64,000 bases of DNA, from NCBI GenBank assembly GCA_945952225.1, contig CAMFHP010000017.1, forward strand, positions 31,972 through 95,971, in the 5' to 3' direction. Numbering within the stretch: position 1 is the first letter of the stretch; each line of letters opens with the position of its first letter. The translations under genes were made by a program, and so were the position numbers. Positions 26,555 through 35,649 of the stretch are shown here, piece by piece. The DNA is from an uncultured Myxococcaceae bacterium. GTDB taxonomy: Bacteria; Myxococcota_A; Polyangia; Polyangiales; Ga0077539. Under the pieces are notes generated by a model, which did no database searches, was not told the DNA's origin, and worked only from the letters and a program-made list of their open reading frames with translations.

Positions 26555-28425
26555 GGGCCTGCGCGCGCTGTGAGCTTCCGAACACCTACGCCGCGACCCG
26601 ATGCGTGCGATGCGGCGAGCCCCTCGTCGCCGAGCTCATCGACAGTCGCTACATGGTGGAGTCCGAGCTCGGCGAGGGCGCGATGGGCGTCGTCTATCGC
26701 GCTCGCGACGTGCAGCTCAACCGCCCCGTCGCGCTGAAGCTCATCTCGTCGAAGCTCGCGCGGAGCCCCGCGTTCGTCGAGCGCTTCCGCCGTGAGGCCA
26801 ACGCGCTCGCCGCGATCCGCAATGAGCACGTCGTGCAGATCTACACGATGGGCATGCACGACGGCATGCACTTCTACGCCATGGAGTTCGTGCAGGGCCG
26901 CAACCTCGATCAGATCGTGGTCGAGCACCTGAAGCACGGCGGTCGCATCACGCCGTACCGCGCGCTCACGATCCTCCGTCAGGTGGCGCTCGGTCTCGAT
27001 GCGGCGCACCAGCGCGGCCTCGTGCACCGCGATGTGAAGCCCGCGAACATCGTGATCGAAGACCTCACGGGCCGTCCCGTGCTGCTCGATTTCGGGCTCG
27101 CGCGCTCGTGGTCGCGCAACAGCAAGAGCGACACGATGACCGCCGGCACGCCGCAGTACATGGCGCCGGAGCTCATCGATCCGCCGGCCGACGAGCAGAT
27201 CGGTCCTTCGGCCGACGTGTACTCCCTCGGGTGCACGGCGATGGAGCTGCTCACGGGGCAGCCGCCCTTTCTCGGCGAGGGCATCTTCGCGGTGCTCCGT
27301 CAGCACATGGACGTCGAAGCCCCGCTGCTCTCGTCGCGCGTGCCCGAGCTCGCGATGTTCGACGCGGTGATCGCGCGCGCCCTCGAGAAGATCCCCTCGC
27401 GGCGCTACGAGAGCTGTGCCGCGTTCGCCCGCGAGCTCGAAGAGTGCGCCCGTCGCGTGCGATCGAGCGGTCCGCTGCCGACGATCACCGACATGCCCGG
27501 CGAGATGCCCGCCGAGGGCCGTCGCGCGCTGCGCATTCTCATCGTCGACGACGACCCGTTCTTTCTCAGCGCCGCCCAGAAGGCCGCGCGCGTCGCCATC
27601 GATGACCCCGACCTCGAAGTGGTGGGCGTGACGTCGGGCGTGCGCGCGCTCACGTCGGCGATCAACAAGCCGCCGGACCTCGTCGTGCTCGACTACGACA
27701 TGCCCGGCGCCAACGGCATCGACACGCTCTCGGAGCTGCGCGCGATCCGTCGCGCCTCGAACGCCACCGTGGTCGTCGTGAGCGCCTCGGTCGGCGCCGT
27801 CGAGCGCTGGCGCTTCAGCGTGCTCGGCGTGAAGGACTTTCTCGCCAAGCCCGTGAAGTTCGAAGATCTCTGCGAGACGCTCCATCGCCTCGCGAAGGTC
27901 AACGGATCGTCGCTGCCCGACACGCGTCCCGCGCCCACGCGCGACCTCATCTCGACCCCCTCGGTGCGCGACGGAAAGCTCCCGCCCGAGGTCTTCCTGA
28001 TGCTCCTCGCGGTGGGCTGGGCCGACGGTCAGCTCGACGACACGGAGCGCGACGCCGTGCTCGCCGCCGCCGAGGCCGAGGGGCTCAACCCCGACGACCT
28101 CGAAGGCCTCCGCCGCGCCTCGCGCGAGCGCGTCGAGCTCGACACCATCGACGTCTCGCGGCTCCGCAACCACGAGCGCCAGTACGTGTACGCCGTGGCC
28201 CGCTGGATCGCGATGCTCGACGGAGAGATCACCGAGCGCGAGGCCGCCGCCCTTCGCGTGCTGGGCTTCGTGCTGCGCATGACGCTTCCGGTGCAGCTCG
28301 ACATCGACGAGATGGTCCGCGTGGCCATGGAGGCCATTCCCGACCGCGAGAACCTCGCGATGCTTCAGGCGCTCCGCGAGGGCGTGCGCCACGGCCTCCC
28401 CGGCGATCCCCAGCTCTCGATCTGA
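26551..28425 (+). CDS. Zinc-ribbon / Ser/Thr kinase / receiver (REC) / TerB-like fusion protein
   Basis: A 624-residue cytoplasmic multidomain protein. Residues 4-21 hold a short zinc ribbon (Cys4, Cys7, Cys18, Cys21). The kinase domain (about 34-300) is complete: GEGAMGVVYRA, Lys63, HRDVKPAN (159-166), DFG (180-182) and APE. A receiver domain follows (about 328-445) with the acidic pocket Asp333-335, phosphoacceptor Asp381 (VVLDYDMPG), Ser411 and Lys433 (LAKPV). The C-terminal part (about 475-610) resembles TerB-type helical domains (MLLAVGWADGQLDDTERDAVLAAAEAEGL, WIAMLDGEITEREAAAL). It follows the Hpt gene with a 4-nt overlap. Phosphorylation of the receiver by a relay through the Hpt protein could gate Ser/Thr kinase output. 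Confidence 0.92.
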   Translation: MRACARCELPNTYAATRCVRCGEPLVAELIDSRYMVESELGEGAMGVVYRARDVQLNRPVALKLISSKLARSPAFVERFRREANALAAIRNEHVVQIYTMGMHDGMHFYAMEFVQGRNLDQIVVEHLKHGGRITPYRALTILRQVALGLDAAHQRGLVHRDVKPANIVIEDLTGRPVLLDFGLARSWSRNSKSDTMTAGTPQYMAPELIDPPADEQIGPSADVYSLGCTAMELLTGQPPFLGEGIFAVLRQHMDVEAPLLSSRVPELAMFDAVIARALEKIPSRRYESCAAFARELEECARRVRSSGPLPTITDMPGEMPAEGRRALRILIVDDDPFFLSAAQKAARVAIDDPDLEVVGVTSGVRALTSAINKPPDLVVLDYDMPGANGIDTLSELRAIRRASNATVVVVSASVGAVERWRFSVLGVKDFLAKPVKFEDLCETLHRLAKVNGSSLPDTRPAPTRDLISTPSVRDGKLPPEVFLMLLAVGWADGQLDDTERDAVLAAAEAEGLNPDDLEGLRRASRERVELDTIDVSRLRNHERQYVYAVARWIAMLDGEITEREAAALRVLGFVLRMTLPVQLDIDEMVRVAMEAIPDRENLAMLQALREGVRHGLPGDPQLSI

Positions 28426-28429
28426 CCCG

Positions 28430-29578
28430 CTACCAGATCACCTCGCGTGGATGCACCAGCGTCGGCGGCAGATGCCCCGGCAGCCACAGGCTCTGACCCC
28501 AGCACCAGGTCTCGCCCTCTTCGACGCGCGCACACGTCGTTCCGCCGCCCGCGAAGAGGCGCACGACATTCGAAACGCCCGCCACCGGCGCCGCGCGTGA
28601 GCGGTCGGTCTGCGTGCCGTCGCCGAGCGCGCCGAAGTGGTTGCCACCCCAGCACCACACCGTGCCGTCGGTGCGGAGCACGCACGTGTGATCGCCGCCG
28701 GCCACCACCTGCGTCACACATCGCACGCCGGGGTCGACGGGCGTGTACGAGTCCGCGGGCGCGTCGTCGACGCCGAGCTGGCCGCTGGAGTTGAAGCCCC
28801 AGCAGCGCACCGTGCCGTCGTCGAGGCGCGCGCACGCGTGGGTCGCGCCGGCGTCGAGCTGCGTGACGTGCTGCACCGCCACGGGACGCGCGAAACGTCC
28901 GCAGCGCACCGAGCCCTCTTCGAAGCGTCCGCAGCCGTGAAAGACGCCCTCCAGGTCGAAGTCGACGAGACCGCGCAGGCCCGGCACCAGCGCGGCGCTC
29001 CCCTCGCCCTCTCGCCCCCAGCAGCGCAGCGTGCCGTCGTCGACGCGCGCACACACGGTGCCCAGCGAGGTCGAGAGCTGCACCGCGCGCGAGAGGTTCT
29101 GCACGGGCACGAACGCGCCCTCGTCGTCGGGCGTCGCGAGGCCGTTCGTGCCGAGCTGGCCTCCCTCGGAGCTTCCGACGCAGCGCACGGTGCCGTTGCG
29201 GTGACGCGCGCAGGTGATCCGTCGGCCGACGGCGATCTCTGCGGTGCGCGTCATGCCCGCGAGGGTCACGGGCTCGTCGGCGATGCGTCCGCGGCGCGCG
29301 GGGCCGAGCTCGCCGTGCGTGTTCTCGCCCATGCAGCGCACGGTGCCGTTGCGGAGCAGCGCGCACACGTGCCCGAGGTCGAAGCCCATGGCCTCGACGG
29401 GGTTCACACCGGGCGGTTCGAACGATCCTCGCGAGGCGCGCACGGGGCATCCGGGGAGCGGCCGCGGCGCCGTGGCCGACGTGCCGTGGCGCACGCGCGA
29501 CGAGGCTCTGCGGGGGCGCGCGGTGGCGCATCCGTGGAGCACCATCGCGGCGACGAGGAGGCGGCGGAGCGAGCGCAC
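28430..29578 (-). CDS. RCC1-repeat lipoprotein
   Basis: A 382-residue predicted lipoprotein: a signal peptide ending in VLHGC, then about six to seven RCC1-type blades. Each blade has a Cys and a GTVRCWG-like ending (for example GTVRCMGENTHGELG, GTVRCWGFNSSGQLG and GTVWCWGGNHFGALG), giving a beta-propeller with regularly placed cysteines that may form disulphides outside the cytoplasm. Such proteins are abundant in myxobacteria and are mostly uncharacterised. Two GTG starts are possible, 29578 and 29593. The first is preferred because it directly precedes a compact signal peptide and has TACACC six nt upstream. It converges with the kinase-REC gene, 4 nt apart. Confidence 0.85.
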   Translation of the reverse strand: MRSLRRLLVAAMVLHGCATARPRRASSRVRHGTSATAPRPLPGCPVRASRGSFEPPGVNPVEAMGFDLGHVCALLRNGTVRCMGENTHGELGPARRGRIADEPVTLAGMTRTAEIAVGRRITCARHRNGTVRCVGSSEGGQLGTNGLATPDDEGAFVPVQNLSRAVQLSTSLGTVCARVDDGTLRCWGREGEGSAALVPGLRGLVDFDLEGVFHGCGRFEEGSVRCGRFARPVAVQHVTQLDAGATHACARLDDGTVRCWGFNSSGQLGVDDAPADSYTPVDPGVRCVTQVVAGGDHTCVLRTDGTVWCWGGNHFGALGDGTQTDRSRAAPVAGVSNVVRLFAGGGTTCARVEEGETWCWGQSLWLPGHLPPTLVHPREVIW

Positions 29579-29621
29579 GTGGGCGGTGTACACCCTCGCG
29601 CGGGTGCGCCGCGAAAACGTG

Positions 29622-31358
29622 TCAGAAGCGGGCCTGCACGGTCATGCCGAAGCCGAGCTGGTCGGGCGATTGGAAGATGCGCACCTGGCGGGTGCCCGTG
29701 CTGTCGACCTGGAGCAGCGTCGCGTTCGCGTCGGAGACGTACTGCACCCAGAAGATGCCGGCCATGATGGTGCTGAGATCCCAGCGCAGCGAGGCGCGCG
29801 CGGAGAGGATGGGCACCGCGCTCTCACCGGGCGGGAGGATCGAGAAGTTGCCCGCGCGGCGGATCACCAGCGTGCGCATCGACTGGAGCGACCCTTCGCT
29901 CACCGTCGACGTGAAGGTGGCCGGGAGCTGCATGCCCACGATGAGGCTCGGCGTGAGGTGCGCGCGCGTGAGCGCGTAGTCGACCTGCGCGGCCACGAAG
30001 TACTCGGGCGCCACCTGCGCGTCCGTCGGAAAGGTCTGGAACGGAATGAAGCTCGGCACGTTGCGCAGGAGGAAGGCCGCGTCGCGGTAGAGCCCCGTGA
30101 GCCCGAGCCCGAGGTAGCCGTACTTCAGCCGCGCCTGGAGCGCGCCCGCGAGGCCCGGCTGCAACATCGTCTGACCGGGGTTCGCGATGTCCGCGAGGTT
30201 CTGCGCGATGGCCGTGGCCTCGGCCGACACGCTCCACTGCACGCGACCCGGCGTGTACGTCTCCGGCGCGAAGGCCACGAAGGGCGACGTCGGGTCGTTG
30301 CGGTAGAGCATCATGTCGAGCGACTGCGACGTGCGGAGCCCCTGCGAGAGCACCACGCGCGCCGAGCCGCCGAAGAGGTACACGGGCCGTCCGCGCACGC
30401 CCGCGAAGTCGAAGCGCCCCTGGCTGAACCATCCGCCCGAGAGGTCGACGCGGAGCATGTCGTTGACGCGCAGACCGAGCCCGCCGAGGCCCGCGTACTG
30501 CGACTCCTCCACGCGCACGATCTCGATGTCGCGCGACGAGGTGACCACTTCGAGCGGCACCACGATGCTCGCCGTCTTGAAGCCGCCCCAGAGCGAGAGG
30601 GGCCCGTAGTCGAGCGAGAGCTTGAAGCCCGGCGCAGGGCCCACGCGACGCGGAAACACGTCGTTGCCGCCCCACGAGAGATCCCAGAGATACCCGAGGC
30701 GAAAGCGGTCGGTGTCGAAGGGAAAGAACGTCAGCGCGAGCGCGTCGGTCGGGCGGTCTCCGAGCGCGTACGACACGCGGAGGTATGTGCCCGCGTCGTA
30801 GAACGACTGGTTGAGATTGCCGCTTCCCGTCGAGAGCTGGCCGAGGTCGACGCGAAGCACCAGCGCGGCCTCGGTGTTGAGCCCGCGGATGAAGCCCGGC
30901 GCCCGCGCGTACATCGCGAGGTGCGTGAGGTTCTCGCGGCCTGCGAAGCGGCTGTTCAGCGCGTCGAAGAAGAGCTGGTACTGCTGCCGATCGCCGATGC
31001 GCGGGAGCGGTGACACGGGCACGCGCTGGCCCGTGTCGGCGAGCACGTCGTCGTCGCCGAAGGTCCAGGTGATGCGCGTGTCGATGAAGTCGTGCGAGGT
31101 GCGCGTCGCGTTGGCGCCCTGGTCGGCGGCGGCGCTTCCGGGCATGGCGCCGGTGGCCGTGGCGGGGGGCAGCGCGCCCGGCGGCGAGGCGGCGGCGGTG
31201 CTGGTCGCAGCGGGCGTCTGCGGGGCCGTGGAGGGGCCCTGCGTGCCCGGCGCAGGGGTGCCCGCGGGGGGCGCGACGATCGGCTGCGCGAAGGCCGTCG
31301 ACGAGGCCGCGAGGCCGAGGGCCGTCGCGAGGGTGAGTGCGTGCGTGCGGGGCGTCAT
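29622..31358 (-). CDS. Predicted outer-membrane beta-barrel protein
   Basis: A 578-residue protein with a signal peptide (about 1-24, ending AFAQP) and a low-complexity Pro/Ala/Thr region (about 25-85). A long domain rich in alternating amphipathic strands follows (about 90-578): ALVLRVDLGQL, FRLGYLWDLSWGG, KLSLDYGPLSLWGGFK, MLRVDLSGGWFSQG, ASLRWDLSTIMAG and many others. It ends in an aromatic residue (FGMTVQARF), as expected of a barrel recognised by the BAM complex. Its length would allow about 16-20 strands. It is the last gene of a three-gene operon, nine nt after the OB-domain lipoprotein, and may be the channel for products of the nucleotidase at the operon's head. Confidence 0.8.
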   Translation of the reverse strand: MTPRTHALTLATALGLAASSTAFAQPIVAPPAGTPAPGTQGPSTAPQTPAATSTAAASPPGALPPATATGAMPGSAAADQGANATRTSHDFIDTRITWTFGDDDVLADTGQRVPVSPLPRIGDRQQYQLFFDALNSRFAGRENLTHLAMYARAPGFIRGLNTEAALVLRVDLGQLSTGSGNLNQSFYDAGTYLRVSYALGDRPTDALALTFFPFDTDRFRLGYLWDLSWGGNDVFPRRVGPAPGFKLSLDYGPLSLWGGFKTASIVVPLEVVTSSRDIEIVRVEESQYAGLGGLGLRVNDMLRVDLSGGWFSQGRFDFAGVRGRPVYLFGGSARVVLSQGLRTSQSLDMMLYRNDPTSPFVAFAPETYTPGRVQWSVSAEATAIAQNLADIANPGQTMLQPGLAGALQARLKYGYLGLGLTGLYRDAAFLLRNVPSFIPFQTFPTDAQVAPEYFVAAQVDYALTRAHLTPSLIVGMQLPATFTSTVSEGSLQSMRTLVIRRAGNFSILPPGESAVPILSARASLRWDLSTIMAGIFWVQYVSDANATLLQVDSTGTRQVRIFQSPDQLGFGMTVQARF

Positions 31359-31367
31359 CGCTGGGAC

Positions 31368-32849
31368 CTACTCTTCGCCGATCGTGCGCTCGTGCAGACA
31401 GGTCTCGCGGGCCGGGCGCACCGTGTCGGCGGTGCCCGCGAAGACGACGTCCTGCTCGCAGCGGGGGTTGATGATCCAGTTGGGGCCGACCTGACGGAGC
31501 GTGCCCGTGAGGGTCGCCGTGGGGGCGCGCGGGCGCATCGGGTCGAAGCTCGGAATGACCGCCTTGGGCGTGACCGCGACGCGCGCGACGCCTTCGCTCC
31601 CCATCGACGGGAGGGTCACGGTGATCTGCCCGTAGCGCACCCACGCGCTCCACTCGGTGCAGGTCACGTCGGCGAGGCACTCGTTGGCGCAGTTGCCCTC
31701 GACGCTGCCGCCGTACGTGATGCTCCCGTCGTTGTTGAGGTCGCAGTTCGTGGCGCCCGCCATGGGGTGCCCCTGCGGCGCGGGGAGCGGTCCGAGCAGC
31801 GTCGGAAAGGTCACGTCGGCGACGCGCACGAGGCCCGACTCGTAGCGCTCCATCAGCGACGCGTCGCGCACCGTGGTGGGCGTGAGCGCCGTCGCATCGG
31901 GAATGAGGCACGCGCCCGTCGCGGGGTCATCGGGACGCCACTCGACGCCCACCTGAAAGCCCGGCTGCGCGAGCTGCGTGGTGCTCACGAACTCGGCCAC
32001 CGAACCCGTCAGCGTCGTGAGCAGGTCGCACGGTCGCATGCCGTCGGGCGTGCGGAAGTTGAACGAGTAGATCGAGTTGAAGCAGGGCGCGCCCGCGCAC
32101 GAGCGGTCGTCGATGTCGGTGACGTAGAAGCCCGAGTTGTCGGTCTGCGTGACCACGAGTCGATGCACGCGGTCGCCCTCCGCGGGGGCGGTGATGTCGG
32201 CGCGGCCCGCGAGGGTCACGCGCTGGTCGACGAGCGGAGAGTTCGCGGCGCGTCCCTGCACGTCGGCGATGAGCGGCGTCGCGAAGTACATCGCCTCGCT
32301 CGCGCCCGCGGCGAACGATCCGCCGCGCTCCGTGTCGTCGTTCACCGCTTCGCAGCCGGTGTCCGCGGGAAAATCCACGAAGCCGTCGCCGTCGTCGTCG
32401 AGTCCATTCGAACACGCCGGACGCGGGTCACGCCGCGGATCGACGGGCACATAGCCCGCGTCTTCGGCCCACAGCCGCGTCTCGCCGTAGGCCCGCGCGA
32501 TGCGCAGCCGCACGCCCTCGCGTCGCCCGTTCGTGAGCCGTACGTAGTTGCCCACGACGCCATCGCCCGCCTCGACACTCAGCGCGCCCGGCGTGGCGCT
32601 GAGCGCCAGGTAGCCGTTGAAGCTCGTGACCGCGTTGCCCTGCGCGTCGAACACCTCGACGCGCGCGGTGAAGGCCACGCCGTCGTCGCTGTAGGGGAGC
32701 GGCGCCGTGCGCGTTCCGCGGTCGCCCTCGGCGCTCACGCGCACCGTGGTGATGCCGCCCTCGCGGTCGCGGGAGCCCGGGTCGGTGAGCGCGTCGCCGC
32801 CGCACGACGAAAGCGCGAGCGCGAGCAGCGGAAGTGCCCCGCGCCTCAT
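31368..32849 (-). CDS. Lipoprotein with Ca-type repeat and OB-fold-like domain
   Basis: A 493-residue lipoprotein (lipobox LSSC, Cys16). After a beta-sandwich-like segment (about 40-120) comes a short Asp-rich motif (CSNGLDDDGDGFVDFPAD) resembling the NGxDDDGDG calcium-binding repeats of myxobacterial surface proteins. The region at about 210-290 (LVVTQTDNSGFYVTDIDD, then SFNFRTPDG, TLTGSVAEFVSTTQL) resembles the OB-fold domain found in extracellular nucleases. Several Cys residues suggest disulphides. Its ATG overlaps the upstream nucleotidase stop codon as ATGA, so the two are translationally coupled. A role in handling extracellular nucleic acids or nucleotides is plausible but inferred only from the neighbour and the OB-like region. 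Confidence 0.75.
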   Translation of the reverse strand: MRRGALPLLALALSSCGGDALTDPGSRDREGGITTVRVSAEGDRGTRTAPLPYSDDGVAFTARVEVFDAQGNAVTSFNGYLALSATPGALSVEAGDGVVGNYVRLTNGRREGVRLRIARAYGETRLWAEDAGYVPVDPRRDPRPACSNGLDDDGDGFVDFPADTGCEAVNDDTERGGSFAAGASEAMYFATPLIADVQGRAANSPLVDQRVTLAGRADITAPAEGDRVHRLVVTQTDNSGFYVTDIDDRSCAGAPCFNSIYSFNFRTPDGMRPCDLLTTLTGSVAEFVSTTQLAQPGFQVGVEWRPDDPATGACLIPDATALTPTTVRDASLMERYESGLVRVADVTFPTLLGPLPAPQGHPMAGATNCDLNNDGSITYGGSVEGNCANECLADVTCTEWSAWVRYGQITVTLPSMGSEGVARVAVTPKAVIPSFDPMRPRAPTATLTGTLRQVGPNWIINPRCEQDVVFAGTADTVRPARETCLHERTIGEE

Positions 32850-35242
32850 CGCGTCACCATCGTGAGCCGCCCGTCGGCCCGCGCGCCGATCGATTCGTTC
32901 ATGCACGAGAGGATGCGGCAGCTCATCGCCGCCCGGTTCGCCGCCATGCACGCGCAGCGCGCCGCGGACTCGTCGCGGGTGTTGGGGCACGTGCGCATCA
33001 CGAGGTCGCGCACGTCGTCGCGGCACTGACGGAGCACGCAGCGCCCGTTCCCCTCTGCCGTCATGGGCTCGCGGACGCACATGCGCGTGAGGTCGTCCCA
33101 GCGGTCGCGGGCCTGCCACGCGCAGACCATGTCGTCGCGCATGCAGTCCTCGTCGCGCTGGCAATCGCGCAGCCCATCGTCGGCCTGCTGCGGAATGGAC
33201 ACGAGCGCCGGATCCGTCACCCCGCGGCGTCGGTTGCGGTCGGCCACCACTTCGGGCGCGCTTCCGCACGGCGGCCACTGGCGCACGTAGTCGATGACCG
33301 CGTCGCGCTGCTCGACGCGCGTGTCGACCTGCGTGGTGTTGCGCTGGAGCACGAAGAAGCCCGATCCGCCGCCGGCGATGTAGTTGTTCACGGCGGCCGC
33401 GTAGGAGGCGTCGAGCGAGAGCGGCACCATGCATCGGTGCGCCGTGGGCTCGCAGAGCGAGCGTCGGTCCGGCGCGGTGGCCTCCCAGCCCGCGGGGTTG
33501 CACTCGCGGTCGTTCTCGCAGCGCATGCCGTCGGTGCGGAGCCCGATGTTGATGGTCTCGGCGCAGGAGCTCAGCGTGATGAGCTCGCCGGTGTCGCTCG
33601 TGCGCTGACACGGCCCGCACACGAGAATGGCGCGCGCCCCGGCGATCTGCGCCTGCGAGGTGCACCCGCGACCGCCCGAGCGACGGGCCACGAAGTCGAA
33701 CACCTCGCGCACCTCGCGCCCCGAGAGGTTCATCGTCGTGATCGAGTTGTCGAAGGGAAAGACGTTGAAGAGCTGGTCGATGCTCACGGGCCCCGCGGGG
33801 ATCGAGTCGCGAATGCCGAGGGTGTTGGTGAGCGAGAAGTCGGTCTGCACGCCGAGGCGCAGCCACATGCTCGTGGTGACCAGGTTGCCGAGCGCCGAGT
33901 CGCCGCCGCCGGGCGCCACGCGCGTCACGTCGCTGGGCGCGTAGCCCACGAGGTTGTCGAGGTTCGCCACCGCGTCGAGGGCCCGCGCGTAGGGCTCCAG
34001 AAGCCGCTTCATCGTGGGCTCCTCGGGCACGTTCCGGTCGACGGGATAGAGCGTGTAGCGGTGGGCTACGACCTCCCAGCGGTTGATGGGGTCGTAAGTC
34101 GACTCGCGCCCCGGCATGATGCGCGCGGGGTCGTTGGAGAGCACCGTGTCGAGGCGCCCGAGGTACTTCATGAACGCGCCCGAGTGCTGGAGCAGCACGG
34201 GCCTCGGCGTGCACGCGCGCTCGCGAAATCCACGCGCCACCTGCCAGTACGTGCGCGCCCCCGACGGCGGACACGTGCCCGTCGAGGTGCAGCACTCGTC
34301 GGGTCCGCACTGCGTGAGCGTGGCCGGGTCGACGTTGGGATCCGCGAGCTGCGGGATGAAGTGCTCGCCGCGGGCGTTCACCGCGCGGCAGTCGCTCACC
34401 ACCTGCGTGGGGTTCAGCACGATATGGAGGTGGCCACCGAGCACGATGTCGGCGCCGGTGGTGTTCTCCAGCATGCGGATGTCGTCTTCGAGTCCCACGT
34501 GCGAGACGAGCACCACGACGTCGGCGCCCTCGCGGCGCACGCGGTCGATGTAGAACTGCGCGGTCTCGACGGTGTTGAGCGGCGTGATGCCGAGACGGTT
34601 CGGCTGGTCGAAGATCGACGTGATCGACGAGAGGTTGCCGAGGCCGATCACCGCCACGCGGAGCCCGCGGAGGTCGAAGAAGGCGTAGGGGCGCGCGAGG
34701 CGTCCGAGCTCGCTGCTTCCGGGCGTGGTGGGGTCGTCGAACTGGTAGTTCGCCGCGAGCACCGGGAACGTCGCCCAGCGCTGAAACTGCCGCGCGAAGT
34801 TGAGCGCGCCGCGGTCGAACTCGTGGTTGCCGATGACCACCGCGTCGGCGCCCGTGTGGGCCAGCGCGCGCACCTCGGCCTCGCCCTGAAAGAAGTTGAA
34901 GATCGGCGCGCCCTGAAAGCAGTCGCCCGAGTCGAGGTGGAGCAACCGATCGGCCCGGCGACGCTCGCGCTGGATGAGCCAGTTCATGCGCGCGGCGCCG
35001 CCGAAGGGCGCGTTCTCGGGGCGGAGCCCGAGGTTCTGATCGGTGACGTTGACCTGCTGGTAGTAGGGGAACAGCCGCGAGTGCCAGTCGGCCGTGTGCA
35101 GCAGCGTGAGGCTCACGTCGCCGCGGAGGGTCGGACGCTCGGCGCCGTCGCTCCCGGCGCATCCCGCGAAGAGGATGGACGCGAGGAGCGCACACGCGAG
35201 CGCGGCGACGGAGATCAGGCTGGGGCGCGTTCGGGCCGTCAC
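32846..35242 (-). CDS. 5'-nucleotidase-type surface lipoprotein with Cys-rich tail
   Basis: A 798-residue lipoprotein (lipobox LFAGC, Cys28). The metallophosphatase domain (about 45-320) shows LLHTADWHSR, LDSGDCFQG, GNHEFD near 138 and GGHLH near 268, the two-metal centre of UshA/5'-nucleotidases. The usual C-terminal substrate domain follows (about 390-640; DSALGNLVTTSMW, NTLGIRDSIPAGPVSIDQLFNVFPFDN). An extra Cys-rich region (about 480-560 and 700-780) has many CxxC-like pairs. It would dephosphorylate nucleotides at the cell surface. The start is GTG with TAGGCG nine nt upstream. It heads an operon with the OB-type lipoprotein and the beta-barrel. Confidence 0.88.
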   Translation of the reverse strand: MTARTRPSLISVAALACALLASILFAGCAGSDGAERPTLRGDVSLTLLHTADWHSRLFPYYQQVNVTDQNLGLRPENAPFGGAARMNWLIQRERRRADRLLHLDSGDCFQGAPIFNFFQGEAEVRALAHTGADAVVIGNHEFDRGALNFARQFQRWATFPVLAANYQFDDPTTPGSSELGRLARPYAFFDLRGLRVAVIGLGNLSSITSIFDQPNRLGITPLNTVETAQFYIDRVRREGADVVVLVSHVGLEDDIRMLENTTGADIVLGGHLHIVLNPTQVVSDCRAVNARGEHFIPQLADPNVDPATLTQCGPDECCTSTGTCPPSGARTYWQVARGFRERACTPRPVLLQHSGAFMKYLGRLDTVLSNDPARIMPGRESTYDPINRWEVVAHRYTLYPVDRNVPEEPTMKRLLEPYARALDAVANLDNLVGYAPSDVTRVAPGGGDSALGNLVTTSMWLRLGVQTDFSLTNTLGIRDSIPAGPVSIDQLFNVFPFDNSITTMNLSGREVREVFDFVARRSGGRGCTSQAQIAGARAILVCGPCQRTSDTGELITLSSCAETINIGLRTDGMRCENDRECNPAGWEATAPDRRSLCEPTAHRCMVPLSLDASYAAAVNNYIAGGGSGFFVLQRNTTQVDTRVEQRDAVIDYVRQWPPCGSAPEVVADRNRRRGVTDPALVSIPQQADDGLRDCQRDEDCMRDDMVCAWQARDRWDDLTRMCVREPMTAEGNGRCVLRQCRDDVRDLVMRTCPNTRDESAARCACMAANRAAMSCRILSCMNESIGARADGRLTMVTR

Positions 35243-35303
35243 GGGCGCGAACGCCTACCGCACATGCGACGCGCGCAGCAAGCGCCACGTCGGCGACGCG
35301 CCG

Positions 35304-35507
35304 TCAGCGCATGCGCGGAAAGCCCATCGCTTCCGACACCGCGTCGATCATCGATGACCAGTGCGAGATCGACGCGATCGTGGCGACGAGCGCGGCCAGC
35401 ACGCACGCGTCACGCACCAGCACGCCCCACACGGCAGGGCGTTCACGGTCCGTCGTGGCGCAGGTGGCGGCGGCGTGGCGGTAGGGGCTTCGCGAGGTCG
35501 GTGCCAT
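35304..35507 (-). CDS. Possible small single-pass membrane protein
   Basis: A 67-residue reading frame with one hydrophobic segment (about 28-48, GVLVRDACVLAALVATIASI) flanked by charged residues. I recognise no family. It sits alone between the nucleotidase operon and the divergent Cys-rich lipoprotein, filling what would otherwise be a 400-nt gap. A CACACT hexamer lies seven nt upstream of the ATG, comparable to other putative leaderless starts. It could still be a chance frame. Confidence 0.4.
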   Translation of the reverse strand: MAPTSRSPYRHAAATCATTDRERPAVWGVLVRDACVLAALVATIASISHWSSMIDAVSEAMGFPRMR

Positions 35508-35649
35508 CGATGCGAGTGTGCCTCAAATCGTGGCCGCTGCGGGGGCGCTGTCACTCCTTGACCGATGCAGAGGGAGCGTCGAGCATCCGCGCCGCCCGGC
35601 TTGTGGAGCGGCGCAGCGTGTTGCGCCCACACGTCGGCGGAGGACTGTG

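Noticed and set aside
31368..35288. Treating the minus-strand frame from 35288 to 31368 as one 1306-residue protein
   Set aside because: The first two thirds are an out-of-frame, Arg-rich shadow of the nucleotidase. A proper signal peptide and lipobox start at 32849, coupled by ATGA to the nucleotidase stop.
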